Shown: positions 37,201-45,869 of the stretch, in pieces
Layout of the letters: each line of letters starts with the position of its first letter
How positions within the stretch are numbered: position 1 is the stretch's first letter
Assembly (NCBI GenBank): GCA_032622095.1
Contig: CP136064.1
Span: 172,802,310-172,866,309, forward strand
Origin: Siphonodentalium dalli
Taxonomy: Eukaryota; Mollusca; Scaphopoda; Gadilida; Siphonodentaliidae
DNA length: 64,000 bases
Direction: 5' to 3'
Position numbers and translations under genes: made by a program
Notes under the pieces: generated by a model
Databases searched by the model: none
What the model saw: the letters and a program-made list of their open reading frames with translations, nothing else
What the model was told of the DNA's origin: nothing

Positions 37201-40200
37201 AAAATGACAACTTCTAGTGACGTGGTCCACTATTCGTAATTCTTATCAGTGGCATTTCATTATGCGAAATATGTCTAATCTTTGAGTTTCTGAATATTTA
37301 ATTTGCTGTATAAGTCAGTGTGGTTCGCCAGGTTATCTAGTCCAAACTCCCTTTATTGTCCAATTTACCTCCAAATATATGAAATTAATCAACGCCAAGT
37401 ATAATGTATGTCGAGACATTTATATAGTGTTACTATTTTCTATGCCCAAGAAGGCCCGTATTTCTGTTGGGAATCAAATCAATGGTTAAAACTGGTTGAA
37501 TTCAATGCATGTGGGTATTATTTCCCTCTTGTTTGTCTATCATTAGATACATTTATGTTAAATCAAACTGTTGCAGTATCGATATGAATATCTGGGATAG
37601 CTTACCAGTCTAATAGCTTGCCGATATCTTTGAAAATTGGAAAAATGTTGATATCGTTAGGCGTGATATCATGCCACCATTGCGAGCAAATTATAACGTG
37701 TGTTCCCGGCCCCGTGATATCTCCCCGAATTAGTGGGCTATAGTACATATATGATTTTTCATAATACTAAGATAGTTGTATACACCGGGCATGGACAGAG
37801 GCTTTTTTTTGTCATATCGGAGACTATAAATTACATGTATATTTAAAAGCATACAAAACGATTTCTGGTGACATTCCAGTCATAAACATAGTCTGTGTAA
37901 TCAAAAACACGCATGAGGTGTCTTCGAGTTTGAACGTGTGTAAGGCGTGTGTGAGTTGCGAGCGAATGTCCCCACTCCCGAAAATACCAGGACATTATTT
38001 TTGTTATTGTCATTATGCTGTATTTTAAATATATGAATATGTCCATGTATGTATTGTCAATAAAGAATTAAAAAAAGAAAAGAAAAAAAAGATAGTTGTG
38101 TGTACTTACTGACAAGTAGCATCGTGATGATGCTGACAAGTCGAATGTGCGCACGGCTCATATCCGCAGTGGTTCTGACATTGACCAATCTGCCCGTCTG
38201 AAATAAAAGAAGATATACCACAACGATATAATCAAAGGCCTTGTATTGATTTTTCCTCTCTTTTGTATATCTTCAACTATAGGCTGCAATAATTAAACAA
38301 ACACCTTAAAATAAATCATTTACTCTGACATATTGCACTTTATCTCAATAATTCTGAAGCCGATTGTCGGGGACGTGTTACATATGAGACCCGCCATATC
38401 AAATCCAGTCGGAAGTCGGGATTTTTTTTACCCTGTGCCAATGCATTCTCTTATATATGCGAGTCGACCATAGGTCGCCTCGCATATATAAGAGAATGCA
38501 TTGGCCTAACAATTTTTTACAATTTTAATAATTTTTTCTTGTATTCTTTAACAATTTTATAATTTCACCCATACAGAGCCCCAGACAAACATGAGCAGAC
38601 GACACTCTTCTATGTGCTTCTATATATGTGTGGGGCTCCATGCAGGGTATAATGGATGTTTTTATTATTTTATGTCCTAAAAATTGTAAGAAACATTTAT
38701 TTAAAAAATATGATAAAAAATTGTTAAGCCAATGCATTCTCTTATATATGCGAGGCGACCTATGGTCGACTCGCATATATAAGAGAATGCATTGGCACAG
38801 GGTAAAAAAATCCCGACTTCCGACTGGATATGATATGGCGGGTCACATATTCAGTATACGTGTAGTAAGTGACTGGTGAAGTGACCAAATTCTGACCGCC
38901 GAATGCTTGCATGCGTGAGTAAGTACCGTGTCAGCGAATGTGGTGCTCAATTCAAAATTCACAAAACCGTCATGAGGTTAGAAAACTCATGTAAAGAGTC
39001 GTGTGAAGAACAGCTTATAGTTCTGTATATGTAACCCCATGTAACGACAAGATTTGTGGACACCGTGTCCCCATTGTAACGAGTATACACTGGATTCATA
39101 CTGCATCGAGACTCAAATCCTCTTACAGTAGATGAGAAATATGTAAAGTGTCATTAGCGCGCGCAGCGTGTATACTGTTCTGCAATTTCTTGAATGCTGT
39201 GGTCCCATGGGGATTTCATTTATAAATAATTGTTTTTTCAGGTTTAAAAGTCGAACTGCGCGACCAGGAGGCCGAGTCCGGTAAAAGGTGTAGTTGGGAA
39301 TTTCAATTTCGTTTATTGTCCTTTACATTATTATGCCAATAATGTTGATTTTTTTTAATGCCACCTACACTTTGAAGAAAGATTTACACTTCGTAATAAT
39401 CGTCTGCGTTTTAATATATATTCAGTTAAGACATTACTATTGAGATACAACGCACGAGGAAAATCTGACAAAGTTCTATTAAGACGTTCGCATCATGATA
39501 CAAATTGTAAAATGTTATCAATGCACAATGAGGTACATGTATCACATTTAAAACAGCTACTCGATAATCTTATTGAAATTATGTAGAATTGGTGGGCTGC
39601 ATGGTGAGACTAGACTACAAACTATACTTCAAATAATATACAATGATATATGTATACACTTGTAAATATGTTATACCTATTGTGTTGACAACCCAAATTA
39701 TTATATATCAGTGTTATAACGACAATTGGGAGAGGGGGTTATGCATAAGTGGATCGCACTTGTCCTCCAATCCCAATGCCAATGTGTATTGTAATATACT
39801 TATTGGTAATAAATATGTTTAAACCAATCGATTTTCGCTATCGATAGATTGCGGCGATCCGCATTAGTCAAGTATAAGATTATTTGGCTCGACGAAAAAG
39901 AGACACTACTACTAAATAATGTGTCTGACTGGACAAGGATTAAACCAGAGATGACGAGTACGTCACTTAAATATACGGTCTCAGGTTTAAACCACGGATT
40001 AACTGTCAAACGCCTGTTTAACCCCTATAGGTTTACGTATATAGACCAGGTATAAATCCGGTCTTTGCGTCGTACTATTTTTTTCGATCAATGTGGTTTG
40101 ATAAACCGTTCGTGGCAATGTTAGGGACAACAGCCGCCGTATGCGTTTTCCGACTTGCAGTTCTTGAGTGTGGTCTAAAAAGTCCGGTCACATAAATGGG

Positions 40201-41489
40201 CATGTATGATTGTCATCGACGGGAATTGACTCTATATCATGGGAGCAATTGTTGCACCACAAGATCAGAAAACAATGAGACCAAACCCATGAGCCCATTC
40301 GTGCAAAGTTATAATGGTCGGATGTCGATTTTCAAAATTAATTGTTTTCTGCAGAGACGAAAGCCAAAAAAACAATCACGTAAGACAAAGAGCTTTATGG
40401 ATTCTTTGTTAAAATATACAAAGCGCTCTGGACACGTTATTTTTCCGTCATATGCTGACAGATAAAGATCGGATAGTACCGTTTATGAGCAACTCATGGC
40501 TGTAATCTTGTTGTAATTCGCTATATTTCTCGATAACTGACTACCGCAAGAACGGTAAGATTTATTATTTATTACGTATTATCAGTTATTATCTATAATA
40601 ACTGAAATTTCAGTTATTATGTGTAATACCTGATTCACCCAGTTAATATATATATAATACCTACACCAAGCAGAAAGATGGTGAAGAGAAGCAAGATCGT
40701 GCTTTCCGAAGTTAAAGTGAATGTGACAACGTTACAGTTCCAATCCCATCTGTCGACAGAGGTCGCGGTGATCCTCGCAACATGATCGGTATCGTCACAG
40801 ATATCAGTGAAAGTGGAATGTACTCCATCGCAGTGAAGTCTGGACTATTGAACGGAAAGTACTCTCGAAATCAGTTTGATATGTGTGCCACTGCTCTATA
40901 TATAGCATTGATGATGTTATTGTTGACAATAGTATTTCCCTAAGATCAGCTGTTCAAAATCAATCTATTAGTGGTGGTCAAGGGTTTGCAAAGTGCAATT
41001 GTTCAGGTAGCAAGCTATGTCAGCCTAAGAGATGCAAATTTTTCAAAGCAGGACTGCTATGTAACTGACGATGCCACTCAAGTCTTGACTTGAACTATTA
41101 ATACATTATGTTTCAAGATGATTAAGATGTATTATATGTAATTTGTGTGTGATTTTAATGTTTCAAATAAATATCTTATGGTTAATAAATATGTTGATGA
41201 ACAAGTTGTTATTGTCAATTATCAAAATTAGTTAATATGTCTAATGAAACACTCCTAATTTAAGTTATTATGTATAATAACTGAAAATTTAAGGTATTAT
41301 ATATATTAACTGAGTGAATCAGGTATTATACATAATAACTGAAAAATTCAGTTATTATACATATTAACTGATAATACATATTAACTGTAACATATATAAT
41401 GTCCTAACTTATTTATAGGTATTGGGATGTTACTCACAGGCAGACGCCACACACACTACCAACAAACACAGTAAAATTCCAGTTCTCAT
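34198..41489 (-). CDS. Small secreted Cys/His-rich peptide gene, three exons, complete
   Basis: Three short minus-strand exons, 41438-41489, 38110-38197 and 34198-34270, join in phase (phase 1, then phase 2) at consensus GT-AG introns of 3,240 and 3,839 bp. They give a 70-residue protein with a stop. Residues 1-17 (MRTGILLCLLVVCVASA) look like a signal peptide with an A-x-A cleavage site. The roughly 53-residue mature part has eight cysteines spaced C-x3-C-x4-C-x4-C-x7-C-x4-C-x3-C-x14-C and nine histidines, suggesting disulfides and perhaps metal binding. The core spacing resembles a Cys-rich module I recall from many aquatic invertebrate secreted proteins (...C-x7-C-x4-C-GG-C...), here with HHE in place of GG. 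The function is unknown. A TATA-like TATTTAAAA lies 41 bp before the ATG, and an ATTAAA follows the stop by about 55 bp. Both introns are filled with transposons. Confidence 0.85.
34692..35059 (-). mobile_element. TTAA-flanked element, copy 2 (intron 2 of peptide gene)
   Basis: An inverted full-length relative of 3,305-3,662, with TTAA at 34,688-34,691 and 35,060-35,063. It is moderately diverged. Confidence 0.72.
35624..36014 (+). mobile_element. Palindrome-bearing TTAA MITE, copy I (391 bp)
   Basis: TIRs CCCTTTACCCAACA / TGTTGTGTAAAGGG are flanked by TTAA at 35,620-35,623 and 36,015-36,018, the arrangement of piggyBac-type elements. Inside are two 69-bp near-palindromes (35,773-35,841 and 35,920-35,988), which are reverse complements of each other. 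It is non-coding; short Met-started frames through the palindrome are by-products. Confidence 0.85.
36019..36370 (+). mobile_element. TTAA-flanked element, copy 3 (intron 2 of peptide gene)
   Basis: A full-length copy whose left TTAA (36,015-36,018) is also the right TTAA of the neighbouring palindrome MITE. The right TTAA is 36,371-36,374. Confidence 0.72.
36375..37790. other. Intron 2 of the peptide gene, no further feature
   Basis: AT-rich, no coding or repeat signature recognised. Confidence 0.45.
38040..38092 (+). repeat. A-rich retroposon-like tail beside peptide-gene exon 2
   Basis: GTATTGTCAATAAAGAATT followed by A7GA4GA8 looks like a polyadenylated retroposon end on the plus strand, 17 bp from the exon 2 donor. 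The body would extend leftward to about 37.8 kb but carries no recognised motif. Confidence 0.4.
38110..38197 (-). CDS. Peptide gene exon 2: five-cysteine segment
   Basis: This exon has 88 nt, flanked by a strong polypyrimidine acceptor (TCTTCTTTTATTTCAG|AC) and the donor CA|GTAAGT. It encodes 28 full codons that include GQCQNHCGYEPC, AHSTC and HHHDATC. It ends with CA, completed by C from exon 3 to give His. A retroposon-like A-rich tail (near 38,060-38,092) ends under 20 bp from the donor. Confidence 0.87.
38382..38850. mobile_element. Palindrome-bearing foldback element with different ends
   Basis: TIRs of about 60 bp (containing GACCCGCCATATC, CCAGTCGGAAGTCGGGA and TTTTTTTACCCTGTG) enclose the same pair of 69-bp near-palindromes (38,437-38,505 and 38,728-38,796) found in the TTAA MITEs, but the outer ends are unrelated to CCCTTTACCC and no TTAA flanks are seen. 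The spacer contains a further small inverted repeat (GAGCCCC ... GGGGCTC). It lies in intron 1 of the peptide gene, about 190 bp from exon 2. Confidence 0.8.
39240..39355 (+). repeat. Retroposon-type 3' end, copy 1
   Basis: GCCGAGTCCGGTAAAAGGTG, TAGTTGGGAATTTCAATTTC and GTTTATTGTCCTTTACATTA match 45,562-45,680 in reverse. Its shape suggests a LINE/SINE 3' end in intron 1 of the peptide gene. Confidence 0.55.
40565..41390 (+). mobile_element. Decayed DNA transposon with about 95-bp TIRs and a KRBA2-like integrase C-terminus
   Basis: AT-rich inverted repeats (about 40,571-40,671 and 41,291-41,387) match over roughly 95 bp, including TAATACCTGATTCAC. Between them lies a coding remnant. The element sits in intron 1 of the peptide gene, in the opposite orientation. 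Internal deletion has removed the catalytic core: only the tail of the protein remains. The exact ends and target duplication were not resolved. Confidence 0.7.
40676..41072 (+). pseudogene. C-terminal fragment of KRAB-A domain-containing-2-like transposon integrase
   Basis: Read across at least two frameshifts, this segment gives MVKRSKIVLSEVKV, then VPIPSVDRGRGDPRNMIGIV, SGLLNGKYSRNQFD, and a Cys-rich tail with FAKCNCSG, CQPKRCKFFKAGLLCN and RCHSSL. This tail matches my memory of invertebrate proteins annotated KRAB-A domain-containing protein 2-like, which carry an rve-type integrase (Ginger-like DNA transposons). One frameshift lies near 40,720 (after KVKV) and another near 40,905 in a TATATA run. 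An in-frame stop follows LLCN. It is non-functional. Confidence 0.7.
41438..41489 (-). CDS. Peptide gene exon 1: start codon and signal peptide
   Basis: The ATG is at 41489-41487 and is followed by 17 codons of a classic signal peptide: short basic n-region (MRT), hydrophobic core, ASA end. The exon stops after one further base (T) at donor CCT|GTGAGT. T joins the AC of exon 2 to give Tyr. Confidence 0.85.
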
Positions 41490-41529
41490 TGTGACGAATC
41501 TTTGAAGCCAATTGATGCGTCCGAAATTG

Positions 41530-41538
41530 TTTTAAATA
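41530..41538 (-). promoter_or_regulatory. TATA-like box of the peptide gene
   Basis: TATTTAAAA on the minus strand lies 41 bp upstream of the ATG. With usual spacing the transcript would start about 41,505 and have a very short 5' UTR. This is inference from position only. Confidence 0.45.
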
Positions 41539-41974
41539 CCTATAGAGTCGATCGCCCACGAGCGCATTGTGTCCATTCCCATAGATCGCGATAAGGAAAA
41601 CTATCAATACACACCCACAGACCCATACATATAATGGCATCAGACACGACTCAATGTGGACCACCGCTCTCGTTTAAGACTATAAATATTATAAATGGCA
41701 CCCTATGTAAGAGGCGATCCGATATATACAATATCTTTGAATAGTATGGTTGTTCCGAAGATGATCCGCCCCATCCGATGCACCAGCTGAGTAAAGAATT
41801 TTATATAAGCAAATGTTCCGCCTCAGGCGAATAAAAGATGAAAATAAATCGCAATTGACGTCATCATTCGTAAACCACATGCAACACAGGGACCTCACCA
41901 CAGAAGAATATTCAAAAATAATACTATACCAATTGACCATTTGCCTGAACGAGTATTTAATGCGTATTCCTTAA

Positions 41975-42325
41975 AGGGGGACTGTACACTAAATCCTACC
42001 ATTTACTGGATCAATCTCATATTATTCTCAACAGAACATATCCATTAAAAGAATGAATATGAGTCAAGAATGGGAGTAAATAAACTCACATACACAAAGA
42101 ATCATGTATAACAACCTGATAAGTATAACAAAAGTTAATAAATGCCTCGAGCCATAAAATCATTTTCATTATAATTACCATGTTGAAAATTTATATCGTC
42201 CATAGAGCACATTAGTGTATCTTGCATACATGGCTCAAATTCAAATTTGTTGCATGTATATTTTTTCTGCTGAGTATAATAGGAGATGGTTCCATAAATG
42301 GCCGGATTTAGAGTACAGTCCCTCT
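41975..42325. mobile_element. TTAA-flanked MITE (351 bp) upstream of the peptide gene
   Basis: TIRs AGGGGGACTGTACACTAAAT / ATTTAGAGTACAGTCCCTCT with a few mismatches; TTAA at 41,971-41,974 and 42,326-42,329. It lies about 490 bp upstream of the peptide gene's start codon. Confidence 0.75.
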
Positions 42326-42514
42326 TTAAAGATGGCCTTCAGATTAAACATCATAAAACAACCGTTTGCACGTTTTCTGTACAACACAAATGATAAGACT
42401 GGGCCCGTGGCCCCATTAATTGGCGGTTTTGGCGGCCTGATATCGATTTACAAAAGAGTAAATTTTGTCAGTCAAGCAAAAATTATAATAATAAAGAGCT
42501 TTTGTGATCGTTTC

Positions 42515-43560
42515 CACGTATTACTCATGCATAATGTTTTCGACGTATTGCTCATGGACAATGTTTTCGACGTATTGCTCATGGGTGATGTTTTCGACGT
42601 ATTACTCATGGGTAAGTTTTTGACGTATTACTCGTGGATAACGTAATAGACGTATTACTGATGGACAATGTTTTCGACGTATTGCTCATAGATAATGTTT
42701 TCGACGTATTACTAATGGGTAAGTTTTTGACGTATTACCCGTGGATGACGTTTTCGACGTATTACTCGTGGATAACGTTTTCGACGTATTGCTCATGGAT
42801 GTTTTCGACGTATTACTCATGGGTAAGTTTTCGACGTATTATTCATGGACAACGTTTTCGACGTATTGCTCATGGGTGATGTTTTCGACGTATTAGTCAT
42901 GTGTAAGTTTTGGACGTATTACTCGTGGATAACGTAATAGACGTATTAATCATAGACAATGTTTTCGACGTATTACTCATGGAAAATGTTTTCGACGTAT
43001 TACTCATGGGTAAGTTTTGACGTATTACTCGTGGATAAAGTTTTCGACGTATTACTCGTGGATAACGTAATAGACCTATTACTCATGGATACAGTTTTCG
43101 ACGTATTGCTCATGGTTAATGTTTTCGACGTATTACTCATGGATAACGTTTTCGACGTATTACTCATGGATAACGTTTTCGACGTATTACTCATGGATGT
43201 TTTCGACGTATTACTCATGGATGTTTTGGATGTATTACTCGTGGATAACCTTTTCGACGTATCATTAATGGATAAAATGTTTGACGTATTATTCATGGAT
43301 AAGGTTTTCGGCGTATTACTCATAGATAAGGTTTTCGACGTATTCCGCTTGTATAAATTTTTTGACGTATAACTCATGGATGACGTTTTCTACATATTAC
43401 TCATGGATGACGTTTTCTACATAATACTCATGGATAACGTTTTCGACGTATTACTCATGGATAATGTTTTCGACGTATTACTCATATAAAACGTTTTGAC
43501 GTATTACTCGTTGGTAACGTTTTCGTCGTATTACTCATGGATAACGATATCGACGTATTT
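42515..43560 (+). repeat. 27-bp minisatellite, about 38 units
   Basis: The consensus is GTTTTCGACGTATTACTCAT plus GGATAAC (27 bp), with some units of 23-24 bp. Because the period is 9 codons, long frames stay open on both strands (VFDVLLMDN on plus, MSNTSKTLS on minus). No start context, splice structure or non-repeat domain supports a gene. Confidence 0.9.
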
Positions 43561-43779
43561 CTGTTTCCGTCTGTGATGTGGTTCTAAGAATCATAGTTAA
43601 TAACTCCGACCATGTTTAGCATTCGTGTGTCGCATCTTCGAACCGAACTCCTGTTCACTCTTCACACGAACACTGCAAATTTAGTTTAAACATACCTTGA
43701 TTGTCAAGAAACAAGAAAACCAATGTCCGAAATGGTAACGCGCTCAATATCATATATTATATACCCATGATTGTAATTA

Positions 43780-44321
43780 TCTCATATATATTTTGAAGAC
43801 CTCTGTTTGTCTGTCTGTATGTATGTTTGTTTGTTTGTCTGTCATTAATACAAATCTACGATTCTCGCCCGATCGGGACGAAACTTGGTACGTGTGTGTA
43901 GTTTGACCAGGCGGTGGTCGTTGTCGTATTGGCGAGCCCGGGCGACGCCCGTGCAGCACATGCGCAGACGAGATCTCGGAAACGGGTGGAGCTATCGACT
44001 TGAAATTTGGTATGTGAATGTATCTTGCCCCGAATACGAATTTTATCGGGTCACCGAGCCCGTGCGACGCCAGCTTCGCGCATGCGCAGACGAGATCTCG
44101 GAAACGGGTGGAGCTATCGACTTGAAATTTGCTATGTGAATGTATCTTGCCCCGGATACGAATTTTATCGGGTCGCCGAGCCCGTGCGACGCCAGCTTCG
44201 CGCATGCGCAGACCATATCTCAGAAACGGGTGGAGCTATCGACTTTAAATTTGGTTTTTGAATAGCCCGGATTGAAATTTTGTTTTTGAATAGCCCGGAC
44301 AACGTCGGGCTCATCGGCTAG
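43780..44321 (+). mobile_element. Helitron-like non-autonomous element A1
   Basis: It starts TCTCATATATATTTTGAAG after a host A, then a TGTx microsatellite, then 122-bp tandem repeats (units beginning GAGATCTCGGAAACGG at 43,970 and 44,092, degenerate at 44,214), then a 3' hairpin AGCCCGGACAACGTCGGGCT and the terminus CATCGGCTAG. TC at the start, CTRR at the end with a hairpin just upstream, and A/T flanks are Helitron hallmarks. The microsatellite and central minisatellite resemble non-autonomous Helentron/DINE types. No protein is encoded. Confidence 0.72.
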
Positions 44322-44720
44322 TCTCATATATATTTTGAAGACCTCTGTTTGTTTGTATGTTTGTATGTATGTTTGTTTGTCATTTATACAAATCTACGAT
44401 TCTCGACCGATCGGGACGAAACTTGGTACGTGTGTAGTTTGACCAGGCGGTGAACGTTGTCGTGTTGGCGAGCCCGTGCGGCGCCCGCTTCGCGCATGCG
44501 CAGACGAGATATCGGAAACGGGTGGAGCTATCGACTTGAAATTTGCTATGTGAATGTATCTTGCCCCGGATACGAATTTTATCGGGTCGCCGAGCCCGTG
44601 GGACGCCAGCTTCGCGCATGCGCAGACCAGATCTCGGAAACGGGTAGAGCTATCGACTTGAAATTTGGTTTTTGAATAGCCCGGATGAATAGCCCGGACA
44701 ACGTCGGGCTCATCGGCTAG
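44322..44720 (+). mobile_element. Helitron-like element A2 (shorter)
   Basis: It starts with TC immediately after A1's CTAG. It carries about two 122-bp units and a partly duplicated 3' hairpin segment. Confidence 0.72.
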
Positions 44721-45343
44721 TCTCATATATATTTTGAAGACCTCTGTCTGTCTGTTTGTCTGTTTGTCTGTCATTTATACAAATCTACGATTCTCGACCG
44801 ATCGGGACGAAACTTGGTACGTGTGTGTAGTTTGACCAGGCGGTCGACGTTGTCGTATTGGCGAGTCCGTGCGGCGCCCGCTTCGCGCATGCGCAGACGA
44901 GATCTCGGAAACGGGTGGAGCTATCGACTTGAAATTTGCTATGTGAATGTATCCTGCCCCGGATACGAATTTTATCGGGTCGCCGAGCCCGTGCGATGCC
45001 AGCTTCGCGCATGCGCAGACGAGATCTCGGAAACGGGTGGAGCTATCGACTTGAAATTTGGTATGTGAATGTATCTTGCCCCGGATACGAATTTTATCGG
45101 GTCGCGGAGCCCGTGCGACGCCAGCTTCGCGCATGCGCAGACGAGATCTCGGAAACGGGTGGAGCTATCGACTTTAAATTTGCTATGTGAATGTATCTTG
45201 CCCCGGATACGAATTTTATCGGGTCGCCGAGCCCGTGCGACGCCAGCTTCGCGCATGCGCAGACCAGATCTCGGAACGGGTGGAGCTATCGACTTGAAAT
45301 TTGGTTTTTGAATAGCCCGGACAACGTCGGGCTCATCGGCTAG
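44721..45343 (+). mobile_element. Helitron-like element A3
   Basis: It starts with TC directly after A2's CTAG, carries four to five 122-bp units, and ends CTAG followed by a host T. The array as a whole therefore sits in a host A^T site. Confidence 0.72.
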
Positions 45344-45561
45344 TAGAATATAAAATATATTGGTTTCGTGAATGACCAACTCAGAATTCCGTTAAAATAA
45401 CAATAACAACCAGCACCTAATTATCGAACCGGCGGTCAACTCGGCCGTCTCCGACCACAACCCTGGGCTGCAGAACGAAAAATGTCTATAAAAGTTGAAA
45501 TATAAGTCTTACAAATTATCTTTTTCATTTCTTTTATTTGTAATTGACATAGCTTGTCACA

Positions 45562-45680
45562 AACCAAAAATCTACATTATTGACATAATAATGTAAAGGA
45601 CAATAAACGAAATTGAAATTCCCAACTACACCTTTTACCGGACTCGGCCTCCGGGTAGCAGTTCGACTTTTAAATCCGTC
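45562..45680 (-). repeat. Retroposon-type 3' end, copy 2
   Basis: Inverted copy of 39,240-39,355 lying just right of the first Helitron-like array. Confidence 0.55.
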
Positions 45681-45794
45681 CCAAAAATAAAACCCCCAGC
45701 GCCCAGGCGAAACAAGAATCTCTAAATTAGTACACACGCGGAGCGCGAAATAATAATATAAAATAAGGGTACCTATGCATGTGTGCGAAAAATT

Positions 45795-45865
45795 ATTTGA
45801 TTGTGGGGCATTTTTGGGATGGATCAGGACTCCTGATCCATCCCAAAAATGCCCCACAATCAAAT
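45795..45865. repeat. Perfect 71-bp palindrome
   Basis: Two 35-bp arms (starting ATTTGATTGTGGGGC, ending GGATCAGGA) are exact reverse complements around one C. It would form a perfect stem on either strand. No flanking duplication noticed. Confidence 0.9.
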
Positions 45866-45869
45866 AAAT

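Noticed and set aside
41434-41664. 76-codon minus frame overlapping exon 1 of the peptide gene
   Set aside because: It reads exon 1 in another frame and lacks a signal or motif; the spliced frame fits splice phases and cysteine pattern much better.
42215-43377. Frames of 80-143 codons over the minisatellite on both strands
   Set aside because: The 27-bp period is a multiple of three, so any stop-free unit stays open on both strands. No non-repeat domain or splice support.
42515-43560. Possible CRISPR-like array
   Set aside because: Units are contiguous with no unique spacers, and the context is eukaryotic.
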